Assembly: GCA_964458015.1 (NCBI GenBank)
Contig: CAYWGR010000128.1
Coordinates: 1 to 16,264 of the forward strand
Reading direction: 5' to 3'
Origin: CAYWGR01 sp964458015
GTDB taxonomy: Bacteria > Planctomycetota > Planctomycetia > Pirellulales > Thermoguttaceae
Length of the DNA: 16,264 nt
Every line of letters begins with the position of its first letter. Position 1 is the first letter of the stretch. This document shows, one piece after another, positions 6,963 to 15,647 of this stretch. The notes under the pieces are model-generated. The model saw only the letters and a program-made list of their open reading frames with translations, was not told the origin of the DNA and did no database searches. Both the position numbers and the translations under genes were made by a program.

Positions 6963-9900
6963 TCAATAGCCCATCGCTTGAAGTTGTTTCTCGAAATCGG
7001 CCGGCAACTCGGCGAGCGGTTTATCCGTTCCCAGGGCGGCATAGCGCAACATGTTGCGTAACAATCGTTCGGCCACGGGATCGCTGCCGAGATTCTCGCG
7101 AATCCGCAACGTATTGAGCGTAAACCGTCCTTCGCCGAGCTTGTAAATACCCATGGTCAACCCGGAATTGTAGCCGCAAGCCGTGTGAATCGCGCCGACG
7201 ACCACTTCGGCCGGAACCTCTTGGCCGATAAATCCGTTGTTTGTCAAAATTTCTCGATAGAAAGTCGAATCGAGAATGCAACCGGTCGGCAATCCCTCGA
7301 AGATCGGATGATTTTTCGCCCAATCGTCTTTGTGATAGAGCCAAACGTTGAAGGTGATTCGAGTCCCCTTATTAGCCAACGGCAGCCAATAGGTTGGATT
7401 CTTGTCGTCCTTCTTGAAAACATCGAAATTCATAAATACCACGTTGGAACCCCGAGCGATATGTTCGGCCAACTGGCGGAACGCCTTTGCCTCGCCCAGC
7501 GCGGGTTTGTTGCCGACCAGAATCACTTCGCGGGCGTTTTGTGGAACATCGGCTGCAAAAGGCCGCGTTTTGATTCCCTGGCCGGCAAGCCATTTCGCCA
7601 AATCGGGATCGTCGCCCCAGAGGACAACCTCGGAATCCACTTTCGGCATCTCGGCGGAATCGGCCACGTGGAAGTCGATCGAGCCGCCGGCCGCAGCCCC
7701 ACCCTTTTGGAAGGTCGCCATGAAACGATACTTGCCCGACGGACCGTCGATTAAAACGTCGTCGGCAAAAACCTGCATCGCAAACTTCGGCTTGGTCTTG
7801 GGATCGGGGATCGTGACCGTAATGATTCGATCCAACATCGAAACATTGCGCGGGCCGACAATCTGCATTCGTACCGGATAGTTGCCGGGAGGAAGCATAT
7901 CCTCGTTAGCCAAGACCGCTTCCACGTGAGCTTTCCGGCCGCGATAAACTTGCACGGGTTCGACGAACAAGCACCAACGCAGCGGATACCAAGCGTCAAA
8001 CATATTGTCGAGCGTGCCCGGCTTTAATTCGCGGAAAAGAGTGGTCAATCCCTCGCCGCTGAGGCCCTGGTCTTGCGTGCCGGTCAAACTGTAGCCGACG
8101 ATATTCGGATTCGCTCGAATCGCATTGATGTCCAGCTTTCGTTCGTTGGCCATCCACGCCAAGCATTGTTGGAAATAGTCCTCGGGATTGGCAAACGTAT
8201 CGCCCAACTTCCATGCATTCCAATCGTTCATGAAACGGCCGAGATGCTCACGATAATAAACAGCGTCGTCCGAGTCAGTTTTCTGCCATTGCTCGAAATG
8301 CCGGGCAAGCCGCGCAAGATCCACGGCGCTGCCCGTTCCGTGTTCCGAAAGGAAATACGGTTGGCCGCCGCCAACGGTTCGCAAGGTTTGCATGACCCAG
8401 GCCGTGTGCGGCGTCGGCTGATAGGGATGTCCCTCCGACAATGAGTCATCCCAAACAGCGGTTCCCGGATTGCTAAACGTTCCGGCGACAAGCTGCTGGG
8501 GATTTCCGCCGGCTTGTCCCTCGCAGGAGCCGGTCTTGTAAAGCTGGAAGCTTGCGACATCCGGCTTCTCGCCTGGCTTCAGATAGCCATAACTCCAAAC
8601 GCCGTTCGGATTCTTTTGGTACGAGAAATCGGCCGCAGGATCGAATACCTGACTGTCTTCCGCCTTGATCGCGGCGGTCAATGCGGTCGTATCGCCTCCA
8701 TGTCCGTTTGTACTCATTCCGACGACGAATAGAACGGCATTGCCCACGGCAAGTGATACTTTGCCGACGTGTGTTGCACGCATCCCGGCCTTGCTTAAGC
8801 TGCCGTCGAATATTGCTTTGCCATTGGCAAACACATGGACATCGGTCGTCGAGGAACTGCCGATCCCGGCAAAGACGGCCGAAATGTCATAGGCGCCGGC
8901 TGCCGGTGCAATCCAACGCAAAACGCTGAATTCACCGTTGGGGCCCGGATGCAATGCTATCTGTTTCGGCTCCCAAGCCGCCCACGGTGCATTGAGCGTG
9001 GTAGACCGCGTGTTGAAGGTCACATTGGGATCTGGTCCAATGTCACTGCGCCACGAGGCCAGGCCATTGAGTTGCGATTGATTCTTATCCCACCGTCCGC
9101 TGTTGAGCATCACCATGCGGCTGTCATCTATTTTGCGAACCATCGGCAACGCTTGCAGGGCATGGCGATATACTGTTCCATCGTTGGTTTCGTTCAACAA
9201 TCCCCACATCACGATGCTCGGATGATTGCGGTCTCGCAGGATCATCCCAGTCGTGGCATGGTCGAATCGCTCGGCCATCTTCGGCGAATCGCCAAGACAC
9301 CAACCGGCGAAGCATTCCTCATAAACCATCAAGCCGATATCATCGCACATATCAAGCTGCAATCGCGGCGGAATGCCGGCGATAAACCGAATCGCATTGA
9401 AGCCCATGACCTTGCAGTTCAGCAAGTCCTTGCGCAGCATATCGGGATCGACTGGCACTCGGATGCACGGCAATTCCTCGCCCGTATGGGAGCATTTCAA
9501 AAAGAGCCGCTTGCCATTCAGTTGGAACGTTCCATCTACAAAGCGGAAATCACGAAAACCGCATCGGGTCGATTGCTCGTCGAGGGATTGCCCCTTCGAG
9601 CCGATCAAAGCCGACACGCGATACATAAACGGGTCATTCAATTCCCAGAGCCGAGGGTTTTGGACGACCAATTCGGTTTCTACCAGCGTATCGCCGGGGG
9701 GCAATTCGTGTTCCATCGCAACCACATGGAGCGTTTCGCCACTGGTCGCCGGGGCAACGGTGAACATTAGGCTGCCTGCCAGAGCCTTTTTGCCCGCGTT
9801 GCGCAGATTCGCCTGGACATGAATCCGGCCGGTCTTCGGATCCGACCGCACAAAAAGGTCTTCAATCCGAACAACGGGAGCCAGAATCAATTCCACGGCA

Positions 9901-10469
9901 TCCGTGATTCCGCCGTAGTTATAATCGCAACCTGGGGTCGGCGGATACGACTTATTCCGCCGCGGCGTTTCACCGAGTCTGATCCCATCAATCGGCTCGT
10001 TCGTCGGATTCAGCACACGCACTGCGATGCGATTGACGGCGCCCGGCTTGATAGCATCCGTGATATCCAACACGAACGGATCCTCTCCGCCTTCATGATG
10101 GCCGACCGCCGCGCCGTTTACCCAAACATCGGCCAAATAATCGACTTGCCAGAATCGCAACAGATAGCGGCCCTCAGCGTGTGGATTGGCCGGCGGCGTG
10201 AAATCCCGCCAATACCACGCAACGCCGTGATAGCCGTGGAAAACGTCCTGAATAATCGAGGGCGTAATGGCCGGCCGTGCCTCGGCGGTCGGTTTTTCCC
10301 ACCACTTTTGCTCGCGCCCCACATTTTTCGCATCCGTGGCAAGCAACCAGCCTTGGCCATTAAGCGAAATGACCGACGTTGACGCGGCCGTATTGGCGGC
10401 TTCCACGATTTTACCGTCGGCGACGACGATCAAAACAAGTATCGCCGATTTCAATAAACTATTTGTCAT
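6963..10469 (-). CDS. Secreted GH2 beta-galactosidase-like glycoside hydrolase with inserted beta-sandwich module and GATase-like tail
   Basis: I start at the ATG of 10467-10469 because AGGAG lies 7 bases upstream and the product opens with a signal peptide (MTNSLLKSAILVLIVVADGKIVEA). The frame extends 19 codons further without support. Domains of the 1168 residues: sugar-binding jelly roll (~30-200), immunoglobulin-like domain (~200-310), TIM barrel with the GH2 acid/base Glu427 in RDRNHPSIVMWGLLNE and probable nucleophile Glu709 in FLSEHG. An extra beta-sandwich module sits inside the barrel (~484-660). After ~830 come beta domains and an alpha/beta GATase1-like region ending near residue 1150. 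The enzyme should cleave a beta-linked sugar outside the cytoplasm; galactose, glucuronic acid and mannose are all possible in GH2. It lies 131 bp downstream of the 936-aa protein gene. Confidence 0.9.
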   Translation of the reverse strand: MTNSLLKSAILVLIVVADGKIVEAANTAASTSVISLNGQGWLLATDAKNVGREQKWWEKPTAEARPAITPSIIQDVFHGYHGVAWYWRDFTPPANPHAEGRYLLRFWQVDYLADVWVNGAAVGHHEGGEDPFVLDITDAIKPGAVNRIAVRVLNPTNEPIDGIRLGETPRRNKSYPPTPGCDYNYGGITDAVELILAPVVRIEDLFVRSDPKTGRIHVQANLRNAGKKALAGSLMFTVAPATSGETLHVVAMEHELPPGDTLVETELVVQNPRLWELNDPFMYRVSALIGSKGQSLDEQSTRCGFRDFRFVDGTFQLNGKRLFLKCSHTGEELPCIRVPVDPDMLRKDLLNCKVMGFNAIRFIAGIPPRLQLDMCDDIGLMVYEECFAGWCLGDSPKMAERFDHATTGMILRDRNHPSIVMWGLLNETNDGTVYRHALQALPMVRKIDDSRMVMLNSGRWDKNQSQLNGLASWRSDIGPDPNVTFNTRSTTLNAPWAAWEPKQIALHPGPNGEFSVLRWIAPAAGAYDISAVFAGIGSSSTTDVHVFANGKAIFDGSLSKAGMRATHVGKVSLAVGNAVLFVVGMSTNGHGGDTTALTAAIKAEDSQVFDPAADFSYQKNPNGVWSYGYLKPGEKPDVASFQLYKTGSCEGQAGGNPQQLVAGTFSNPGTAVWDDSLSEGHPYQPTPHTAWVMQTLRTVGGGQPYFLSEHGTGSAVDLARLARHFEQWQKTDSDDAVYYREHLGRFMNDWNAWKLGDTFANPEDYFQQCLAWMANERKLDINAIRANPNIVGYSLTGTQDQGLSGEGLTTLFRELKPGTLDNMFDAWYPLRWCLFVEPVQVYRGRKAHVEAVLANEDMLPPGNYPVRMQIVGPRNVSMLDRIITVTIPDPKTKPKFAMQVFADDVLIDGPSGKYRFMATFQKGGAAAGGSIDFHVADSAEMPKVDSEVVLWGDDPDLAKWLAGQGIKTRPFAADVPQNAREVILVGNKPALGEAKAFRQLAEHIARGSNVVFMNFDVFKKDDKNPTYWLPLANKGTRITFNVWLYHKDDWAKNHPIFEGLPTGCILDSTFYREILTNNGFIGQEVPAEVVVGAIHTACGYNSGLTMGIYKLGEGRFTLNTLRIRENLGSDPVAERLLRNMLRYAALGTDKPLAELPADFEKQLQAMGY

Positions 10470-10476
10470 GATGTTT

Positions 10477-10481
10477 CTCCT
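10477..10481 (-). promoter_or_regulatory. Shine-Dalgarno AGGAG that fixes the GH2 start
   Basis: AGGAG on the minus strand, 7 bases before the ATG at 10467-10469 and directly ahead of the signal peptide. Confidence 0.7.
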
Positions 10482-10547
10482 AAGCCATGTTTGAAATTTG
10501 TGAGTGTAGGACAACACGAAAAACACAATAGCCCCTGTCTGACAAAC

Positions 10548-10569
10548 TTGTACGTTACCACGGTACAGT
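10548..10569 (-). promoter_or_regulatory. Candidate FadR/GntR-type operator upstream of GH2
   Basis: TTGTACGTTACCA at 10548-10560 has the dyad T-N-GTA-N3-TAC-N-A, an extended form of the FadR-subfamily pattern TNGT-N3-ACNA. The adjoining GTACAGT at 10563-10569 recurs upstream of the GH36 gene at 15582-15588. The site is 79-100 bases before the GH2 start. Assignment to the regulator of this locus is inferred. Confidence 0.35.
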
Positions 10570-10600
10570 TAAGGCAACGTTTGACGCAGCAAATTACGGG

Positions 10601-13411
10601 TTAATAATTGGCAACAATCGCTACTTTGCCTTTCAATCCCACTAATTCGATGACCTCTTTATCCTTGCTAAATCCGTTCCATGATTGACCGTTGACCAGC
10701 ACGCTCTTTATTGGTGCTGCTTTGGGATGACGGAAGCGGACAACAACGCTTCTGGGCGGATTGCGACTTGGTATCTCGATCGTAGCGGTGATCTTGCCGT
10801 TATCCACATCCGAGGCAATTTCGTAAGCCAACGGTCCGAAATACGTTGGAGCGTTCTTGATTGCGATCTTCTTACCCTGTTCAAGCCAAACGCGAGGGGT
10901 GGCGCGGGCGATCCATAGCGACTGGCCATCCTCCATCGCCAGTAGGTTACGGAAGTTTTCCAAGAACCAACCGGCCGTACCGTTATCGGGCCCTGCACAC
11001 GCCGTGTATTGCCCCCACTGCCCCCACTCCCACATCTTGCCGTCGATGCCGACCATGATGGCATAGGAGTTCATCCAGAACCGCAGGAAATTCGGTACAT
11101 CATCCTGCAGTAGATAGATGTTGGCATTGTGTGAAGCTTTGGGGAGACTGGCTCCATAACTGTTCCAAAACCAGGCGTCGGCGGTAGAAAGGCCCTTGTT
11201 CTTCCGCGCCTCCTCCAACTCGCGCATGGCATTGGCAGAGGTGCCGACTTCCTCCATGACATCCAGTGTGCCTACCATGCGAGCATCGCTGGCGTCCAAT
11301 GCCGCAAACGGCTCGGCCAGCGGCAACGCCCCGATGATTACGTCCCCCTGCGGACGTCCGACAGACGGATATTCCAAGGCTAGCATCATACCTCGCGTGT
11401 AGGCAGCCAGGGGGATGAAACTGCGGTAAAGGCCGTCGCGTCCCATTCGCACGGGCGAAAGGGCGGCTTCCCGATCCACGGCTCGCCGAATGTCGCGGCG
11501 AAACGCCTCTGCCTCGGCACGGTACTTCCGGCCGGCCTCCACATCAAACTCTGCCAGCGCGTCAGCGAAACGCTGGAGACCCTGAAGCGAAAAAGCGTTG
11601 TCGCAGTAGTACCATCGCCAGTCGCTGGACGGCAAAGCGTAATCGCCTAGCATGAACGGCGGCATAAGGCCCGCCACCAGCAATTCCTGGCGGTTGGGCA
11701 CGTTCTTCATGTAGGAGTTCCGCTGACGGATGATCCAATCGGCCGCCGCCTGCAATCGAGCGCGATGGTGCTGGAACCATTCCTTGTCGCCGGTCAGAAA
11801 GTAGCGTTCCGCCATGCCGAACAGCAACCGGCCCGTTGAGGCGTGAGTGCCGTCGTGGCTGTATCCCATACCGTGCCGCACACTGGTCGCCCATTCCAGA
11901 GCCCCGTCGCCATCGGAATAATCGCCATCAGCCTTGGCGCCCGGCGCCTTCAGAAAATGCTGGTACACCTTGTCCGCCTCATTGTGCAGTCCAACCATGT
12001 CCATTTGTCGGGCCACACGCCCCACTTCGAACGCCAAGCCGCCCCACATGTGCAGGCCGCGCAATTGATGCGAAGCAGCGCGCCAGGCGTCCGTCCAGCG
12101 GGCATCCGAAAGCTGTACCTGCATGGGCGAGTCTGGCACTTCGGGAAACCGCGGGCATACAGTCCCTTCCGGACATCGCCACAAGCGAGCTTCCCGCAGC
12201 AGTTCGTCCCAGGAGGCGACCTCACAATGCTCGCGAGTCAATTGGCGGATGCTCTTAAGGTTCTTGGCCGCGAGTTCGGCCGCAAATTGCCGCGCGGTCG
12301 TTCCGCTGCCGGCCTTGACGATGAACAAACCGTGCTCCGGGATCAACACAGGGCCCTTCTCGACATCTGCGGGACGGAACGTGACTCCACCCGTCTTCGT
12401 CCAGAGGGTCACTCGACTGTCCAGGCAGGGATCGGGGACCTCAGGGCCCGGTCCTGTGGTGTCGAACAAGACTGACCTAGTAACTGCGGGATTATCCAAA
12501 ACGCGCCGGTCGCCGGGTACATACACAAGCGGCAGCACAATCCCGCGCCGTCCCTCGCTCACGGACCGGGATTGCCAGGCATTCGGGCCTGCGATGGTCG
12601 TTCCCCTGTCGCCGGCCAACGGCGAAATGGGGCCGATCAAACTCAGATCCGATTCCACCCGCCCATCAACGTCGGTCTTTTCGCAGCCAGCCCGAAATCC
12701 CCATTCAATCTCCACGTCCATCCGCTTCCAGGTCCCGACCGTCGGGCTGATCAGCCGAATCTCCGGCACCGGAATCTTACCTGCGCTGGACGTTTTTTTG
12801 TCCTCGTAGAAGACGGCGACCATTTCCGTGGCGGAGCCTTTCCGATGCCTCCGGCCGACCACGGTTGGAATTTGCTCGACGCCCACATGATTGTAGGTCC
12901 ACGTCCGGCGGTCGGCCGATATTTCGGGTTGCCCCAGGATTTCATCATTGCACCAACCAAACCAACCGAATGCCGTGGGATACACCCGAACCTCCACGGC
13001 ATCGGGCGTGGGAGCATCCTGTCCCGCAGGCCAGCACAATTCCACGCGATAGTCCGCCAATCGCACTGACCATAACAGTCCCGCGAGCAACCGGCCACGC
13101 GGCTTCGGCGGCAAGGGCGTGATCAGGTCGGGCATATCATAGTGCTCACTCTTCAGTGCCGCAGCGCCCACTTGAGCGAGGGCGGAGCGATACACCGTGT
13201 CGATCCGTTCGAGACGCCGGGGAATAAAATACGCCTCCGGTTTCTCCTGAACTGCCAGTTCAGAACGCCACGTATATGCCCACGGCGCAATGTCCACTGG
13301 TTGCCCCGCCAGTTTATCCAACTCGGCTTTCTCTATTGCCGCCGATTCCGCCGCGGAAACAAAGCCCATGCCCAGAATGGCCAACATCGTCAACTTGGTT
13401 ATTGTCTTCAC
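10601..13411 (-). CDS. Secreted six-hairpin (alpha/alpha-toroid) glycosidase-like protein, family not recognised
   Basis: The 936-aa product starts at GTG 13409-13411, with AAGGG about 9 bases upstream, and has a signal peptide (MKTITKLTMLAILGMGFVSAAES). Residues ~100-370 look like a beta-sandwich. Residues ~440-830 are helical with hairpin repeats of the six-hairpin glycosidase type (HMWGGLAFEVGRVARQM, ASTGRLLFGMAERYFLTGD, YYCDNAFSLQGLQRFADAL, TADAWFWNSYGASL). Residues ~840-936 form a small C-terminal beta domain (RSVVVRFRHP, KSVLVNGQSW). Candidate catalytic acids sit in YSHDGTH (Asp520), STADAWF (Asp745) and KMWEWGQWG (Glu795); no known family signature settles this. It lies between GH36 and GH2 genes, so a glycan-active role is likely. 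Sampled 60-base stretches are richer in GC (58-72%) than in neighbours (40-57%). Confidence 0.75.
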   Translation of the reverse strand: MKTITKLTMLAILGMGFVSAAESAAIEKAELDKLAGQPVDIAPWAYTWRSELAVQEKPEAYFIPRRLERIDTVYRSALAQVGAAALKSEHYDMPDLITPLPPKPRGRLLAGLLWSVRLADYRVELCWPAGQDAPTPDAVEVRVYPTAFGWFGWCNDEILGQPEISADRRTWTYNHVGVEQIPTVVGRRHRKGSATEMVAVFYEDKKTSSAGKIPVPEIRLISPTVGTWKRMDVEIEWGFRAGCEKTDVDGRVESDLSLIGPISPLAGDRGTTIAGPNAWQSRSVSEGRRGIVLPLVYVPGDRRVLDNPAVTRSVLFDTTGPGPEVPDPCLDSRVTLWTKTGGVTFRPADVEKGPVLIPEHGLFIVKAGSGTTARQFAAELAAKNLKSIRQLTREHCEVASWDELLREARLWRCPEGTVCPRFPEVPDSPMQVQLSDARWTDAWRAASHQLRGLHMWGGLAFEVGRVARQMDMVGLHNEADKVYQHFLKAPGAKADGDYSDGDGALEWATSVRHGMGYSHDGTHASTGRLLFGMAERYFLTGDKEWFQHHRARLQAAADWIIRQRNSYMKNVPNRQELLVAGLMPPFMLGDYALPSSDWRWYYCDNAFSLQGLQRFADALAEFDVEAGRKYRAEAEAFRRDIRRAVDREAALSPVRMGRDGLYRSFIPLAAYTRGMMLALEYPSVGRPQGDVIIGALPLAEPFAALDASDARMVGTLDVMEEVGTSANAMRELEEARKNKGLSTADAWFWNSYGASLPKASHNANIYLLQDDVPNFLRFWMNSYAIMVGIDGKMWEWGQWGQYTACAGPDNGTAGWFLENFRNLLAMEDGQSLWIARATPRVWLEQGKKIAIKNAPTYFGPLAYEIASDVDNGKITATIEIPSRNPPRSVVVRFRHPKAAPIKSVLVNGQSWNGFSKDKEVIELVGLKGKVAIVANY

Positions 13412-13455
13412 TGGTTTAATCCCTTATTCACGAGCTTCTACGAAATGGAATAACT

Positions 13456-13492
13456 GGGGGCCATGCCCGCGGCAAACGTTGGCACGGTCCCC
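13456..13492. repeat. Hairpin A between GH36 and the 936-aa gene, related to the 6902-6938 palindrome
   Basis: Arms 13456-13467 and 13481-13492 pair over 12 positions with one mismatch and one G-T around a 13-base loop. The left arm shares the GGxGCCATGCCC core with 6902-6938. It lies between GH36 (ends 13514) and the next gene (starts 13411). Confidence 0.55.
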
Positions 13493-13498
13493 AACGTT
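13475..13498. terminator. Hairpin B, overlapping hairpin A
   Basis: A perfect 8-bp inverted repeat (AACGTTGG at 13475-13482, CCAACGTT at 13491-13498) with an 8-base spacer. It shares bases with both arms and the loop of hairpin A, so only one can form at a time. A T-rich stretch follows on the plus strand only (13499-13505), where no gene would need it. It may act as a processing or pausing site for the minus-strand transcript. Confidence 0.4.
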
Positions 13499-13513
13499 AT
13501 TTTGTTAGATGCT

Positions 13514-15535
13514 CTAGGATTTTCTCTTATAGGTAATCACCACCGCGCCCGGTTGGGCCTTGATCGCAATCGGCAATCCTTTTTCCATAAGCTCGCGCCC
13601 TGCCATTTCCGTGGGGGCAGCCGCATCCAGATCGGTCAGCACGTAGACGGCATTTGGATCAAGCCCCTGCAACTTCACGCGAATCGATTCGTACGTGCTT
13701 TCCGCCCGTCGAAACATCTGTACCATGCCATCGCCCGCCTCGGGCCGATTGAACTGCCAGCCGATCCAAGCGGTATTGTCGAGGCTATAGGGCGTCAGCG
13801 GATAATAGTCGCCAAAGAAATTCGGCGCAAATTGCCGCCACTGATTGAGCAGTCGGCGGGCTTCCTCATAGTTCAACCCCTTGTTGCGCATGTCGAAACA
13901 TGCTGTGAAATGCGGACACAACACGCTGCGAAGCATGTACGGATCAATCGCTCCCGAGCCTGTGCCATAATAGGGCATCCAGTAGGAAATCCCGTAGGTG
14001 TGTCCCTGGTTGCCGACCGTATCGATGATAAAATCGCTTCGCAACAGCGGTACAGCGCGGCGCAGTGTCTCGATGTCATTCCGCCGTCCGCCGCTCGCAC
14101 ACGAATCGATCAGCATGTTGGGATGACGCCGAATCAACTCATCCCAATAGGCCAAATAGCCTACAACATGCTTGATTTCGGTGATCCCTTGGCGGTCGGC
14201 CGCGTCGTTGCCGCGCCAGCAGCCCAGCGGATCCATGTTGAAGTCCTGGCGATAAAGATCGATTCCCTGCTCGGTGATGAGCTTGTCGACATGATTGGTA
14301 AGCCATTTCCAAGCGTCCGGATTGCCGAGGTTCAACAGTCCGCCATTTTTGCCGCCCAAAACCCATTCCGGATGCGTCTTCGTAAGCCATGTATCGGGAT
14401 GAACCCTCTCCGGCTCGAACCACACAATCGTTTTCACGTCCTTCGCATGAGTATGGTCGCTGATTTCCCGCAATCCTTTGGGAAACCTTCTTGTATCCAC
14501 CTCCCAAGTACCGGTCTTCGGCCAGCCAACCTGATCGCAAGGATACCAGCCGGCATCCATCCACCAGTAGTCGAGCTTCAGCTTTTCTTCCAGATAGCGA
14601 TCCACAAAAAACTTCTGATTCTCGGTGTTGGCGTTGCACATCTCGCCGAATTGATGCGAGCTGCATGCAGCCAGTTCCACCGGTGGCAACTTTCCGCCGG
14701 GCCGGGGCAAATTGTGGGCCAGCATCCAACGCCGCCATACATTCTGTGCATGCAGCCGGTTGCCCTTCCAAAACTGCAGCACGATCATTGGTGTGCGCAC
14801 CTCTTCGCCCGGCAATAGCTTGAAACGGGTCAACTCCTGCCCCGCGATGACTTGCAGATGATTCTCCTTATCGCGGTTGAACTGCGCCGCCCATTGACCC
14901 GACCAGCCCACGACGATAATGACGCCTTGGCCACCCGGCATTTCGAGATTGAAATACGGCAGATCGCTGTTCGTTGGTCGGCCGCCGGACGCCGCGATCC
15001 GTTTTTTGGCCTCCGGCGTCAACACCGTTTCCAGCGGCTGATAGTCATTGGCCGCGCAAGGACTGCCCACCTGATGATGAAGCCGGAACTCCGCCGCGTT
15101 GCCCGGCTGGCGTTCCCACGAAACGTTGATTGCCTGGATGTCGGCCAGGATCGGTGTATCTTTATCACTCGTGTTTTTCAGATACACCGTCCATTCCACG
15201 GTGGGATAATCCAGATATTCGATGCCGACGCAGCGGACCACCAAACCTGTCTTGGGGTCCGAATACGTCAACGTGCGCTCGACCCGCTTGTCATCCAGTT
15301 TTCGATTTGCACGTTTACAATCCCATGTTTTCAACAGTTCGGCCGAGGATTTTCCGCCGTAGGTGAATGTAAAAAACGGATCCGTTGTCGTTGTTCCAGC
15401 GGGTCCCTCGAATTTTGCCGCAATCCATCCCCGGGCCGCGGCTTTCTCTTCCGATGTAGGCGTCTCGGCCCTTATCCAGGAAGTTGCTGCCATGCAAAGA
15501 ACTGCTAAAACGCCGATCTGGAATCGTGCTTTCAT
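13514..15535 (-). CDS. Secreted GH36-like alpha-galactosidase (clan GH-D)
   Basis: I choose the ATG at 15533-15535, which follows GAGGAG by 8 bases and opens a signal peptide (MKARFQIGVLAVLCMAATSWIRAE); the frame runs 29 codons further upstream without support. The 673-aa protein has an N-terminal beta-supersandwich (~40-280), a TIM barrel (~285-590) and a C-terminal beta domain (~600-673). Clan GH-D landmarks are present: WWMDAGWY at 324-331, WFEPERV, the nucleophile Asp431 in DLYRQDFN, the IDSCASGGRRND signature at 476-487, and probable acid/base Asp501 in LLRSDF. The family releases terminal alpha-galactose, or sometimes alpha-N-acetylgalactosamine, by retention; it should act outside the cytoplasm. 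It is 112 bp downstream of the regulator and is the first structural gene of the locus. Confidence 0.93.
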   Translation of the reverse strand: MKARFQIGVLAVLCMAATSWIRAETPTSEEKAAARGWIAAKFEGPAGTTTTDPFFTFTYGGKSSAELLKTWDCKRANRKLDDKRVERTLTYSDPKTGLVVRCVGIEYLDYPTVEWTVYLKNTSDKDTPILADIQAINVSWERQPGNAAEFRLHHQVGSPCAANDYQPLETVLTPEAKKRIAASGGRPTNSDLPYFNLEMPGGQGVIIVVGWSGQWAAQFNRDKENHLQVIAGQELTRFKLLPGEEVRTPMIVLQFWKGNRLHAQNVWRRWMLAHNLPRPGGKLPPVELAACSSHQFGEMCNANTENQKFFVDRYLEEKLKLDYWWMDAGWYPCDQVGWPKTGTWEVDTRRFPKGLREISDHTHAKDVKTIVWFEPERVHPDTWLTKTHPEWVLGGKNGGLLNLGNPDAWKWLTNHVDKLITEQGIDLYRQDFNMDPLGCWRGNDAADRQGITEIKHVVGYLAYWDELIRRHPNMLIDSCASGGRRNDIETLRRAVPLLRSDFIIDTVGNQGHTYGISYWMPYYGTGSGAIDPYMLRSVLCPHFTACFDMRNKGLNYEEARRLLNQWRQFAPNFFGDYYPLTPYSLDNTAWIGWQFNRPEAGDGMVQMFRRAESTYESIRVKLQGLDPNAVYVLTDLDAAAPTEMAGRELMEKGLPIAIKAQPGAVVITYKRKS

Positions 15536-15647
15536 GGTTGACGCTCCTCGAAAGAAAATGGAAGGTGGGACAAATGAGGTAGTACAGTCGGTAAATCGCT
15601 TGCGGCTTCGCAAAGGCGCCACCGCTCAACTTTGAATTGAAATCCTT
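15536..15647. promoter_or_regulatory. Regulator-GH36 intergenic region with Shine-Dalgarno and possible operator half-site
   Basis: On the minus strand, GAGGAG (15544-15549) decides the GH36 start. GACTGTACTACC (complement of 15578-15589) shares GTACAGT/ACTGTAC with the candidate operator before GH2. A short hairpin (TTGCG/CGCAA near 15599-15612) lies between it and the regulator stop. No confident -35/-10 pair was seen. Confidence 0.4.

Noticed and set aside
8835..9770. 311-aa open frame on the plus strand, opposite GH2
   Set aside because: Antisense shadow of the GH2 catalytic region with no ribosome binding site or recognisable motif.
13463..14818. 451-aa open frame on the plus strand, opposite GH36
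   Set aside because: It lies wholly antisense to a gene with clear catalytic motifs, shows no domain-like features, and is rich in His/Arg/Pro/Gln as expected from a reversed GC-biased coding strand.
15536..15622. Upstream start for GH36 (702 aa)
   Set aside because: It would place 29 residues before an evident signal peptide and ignore the GAGGAG located 8 bases before the ATG at 15533-15535.
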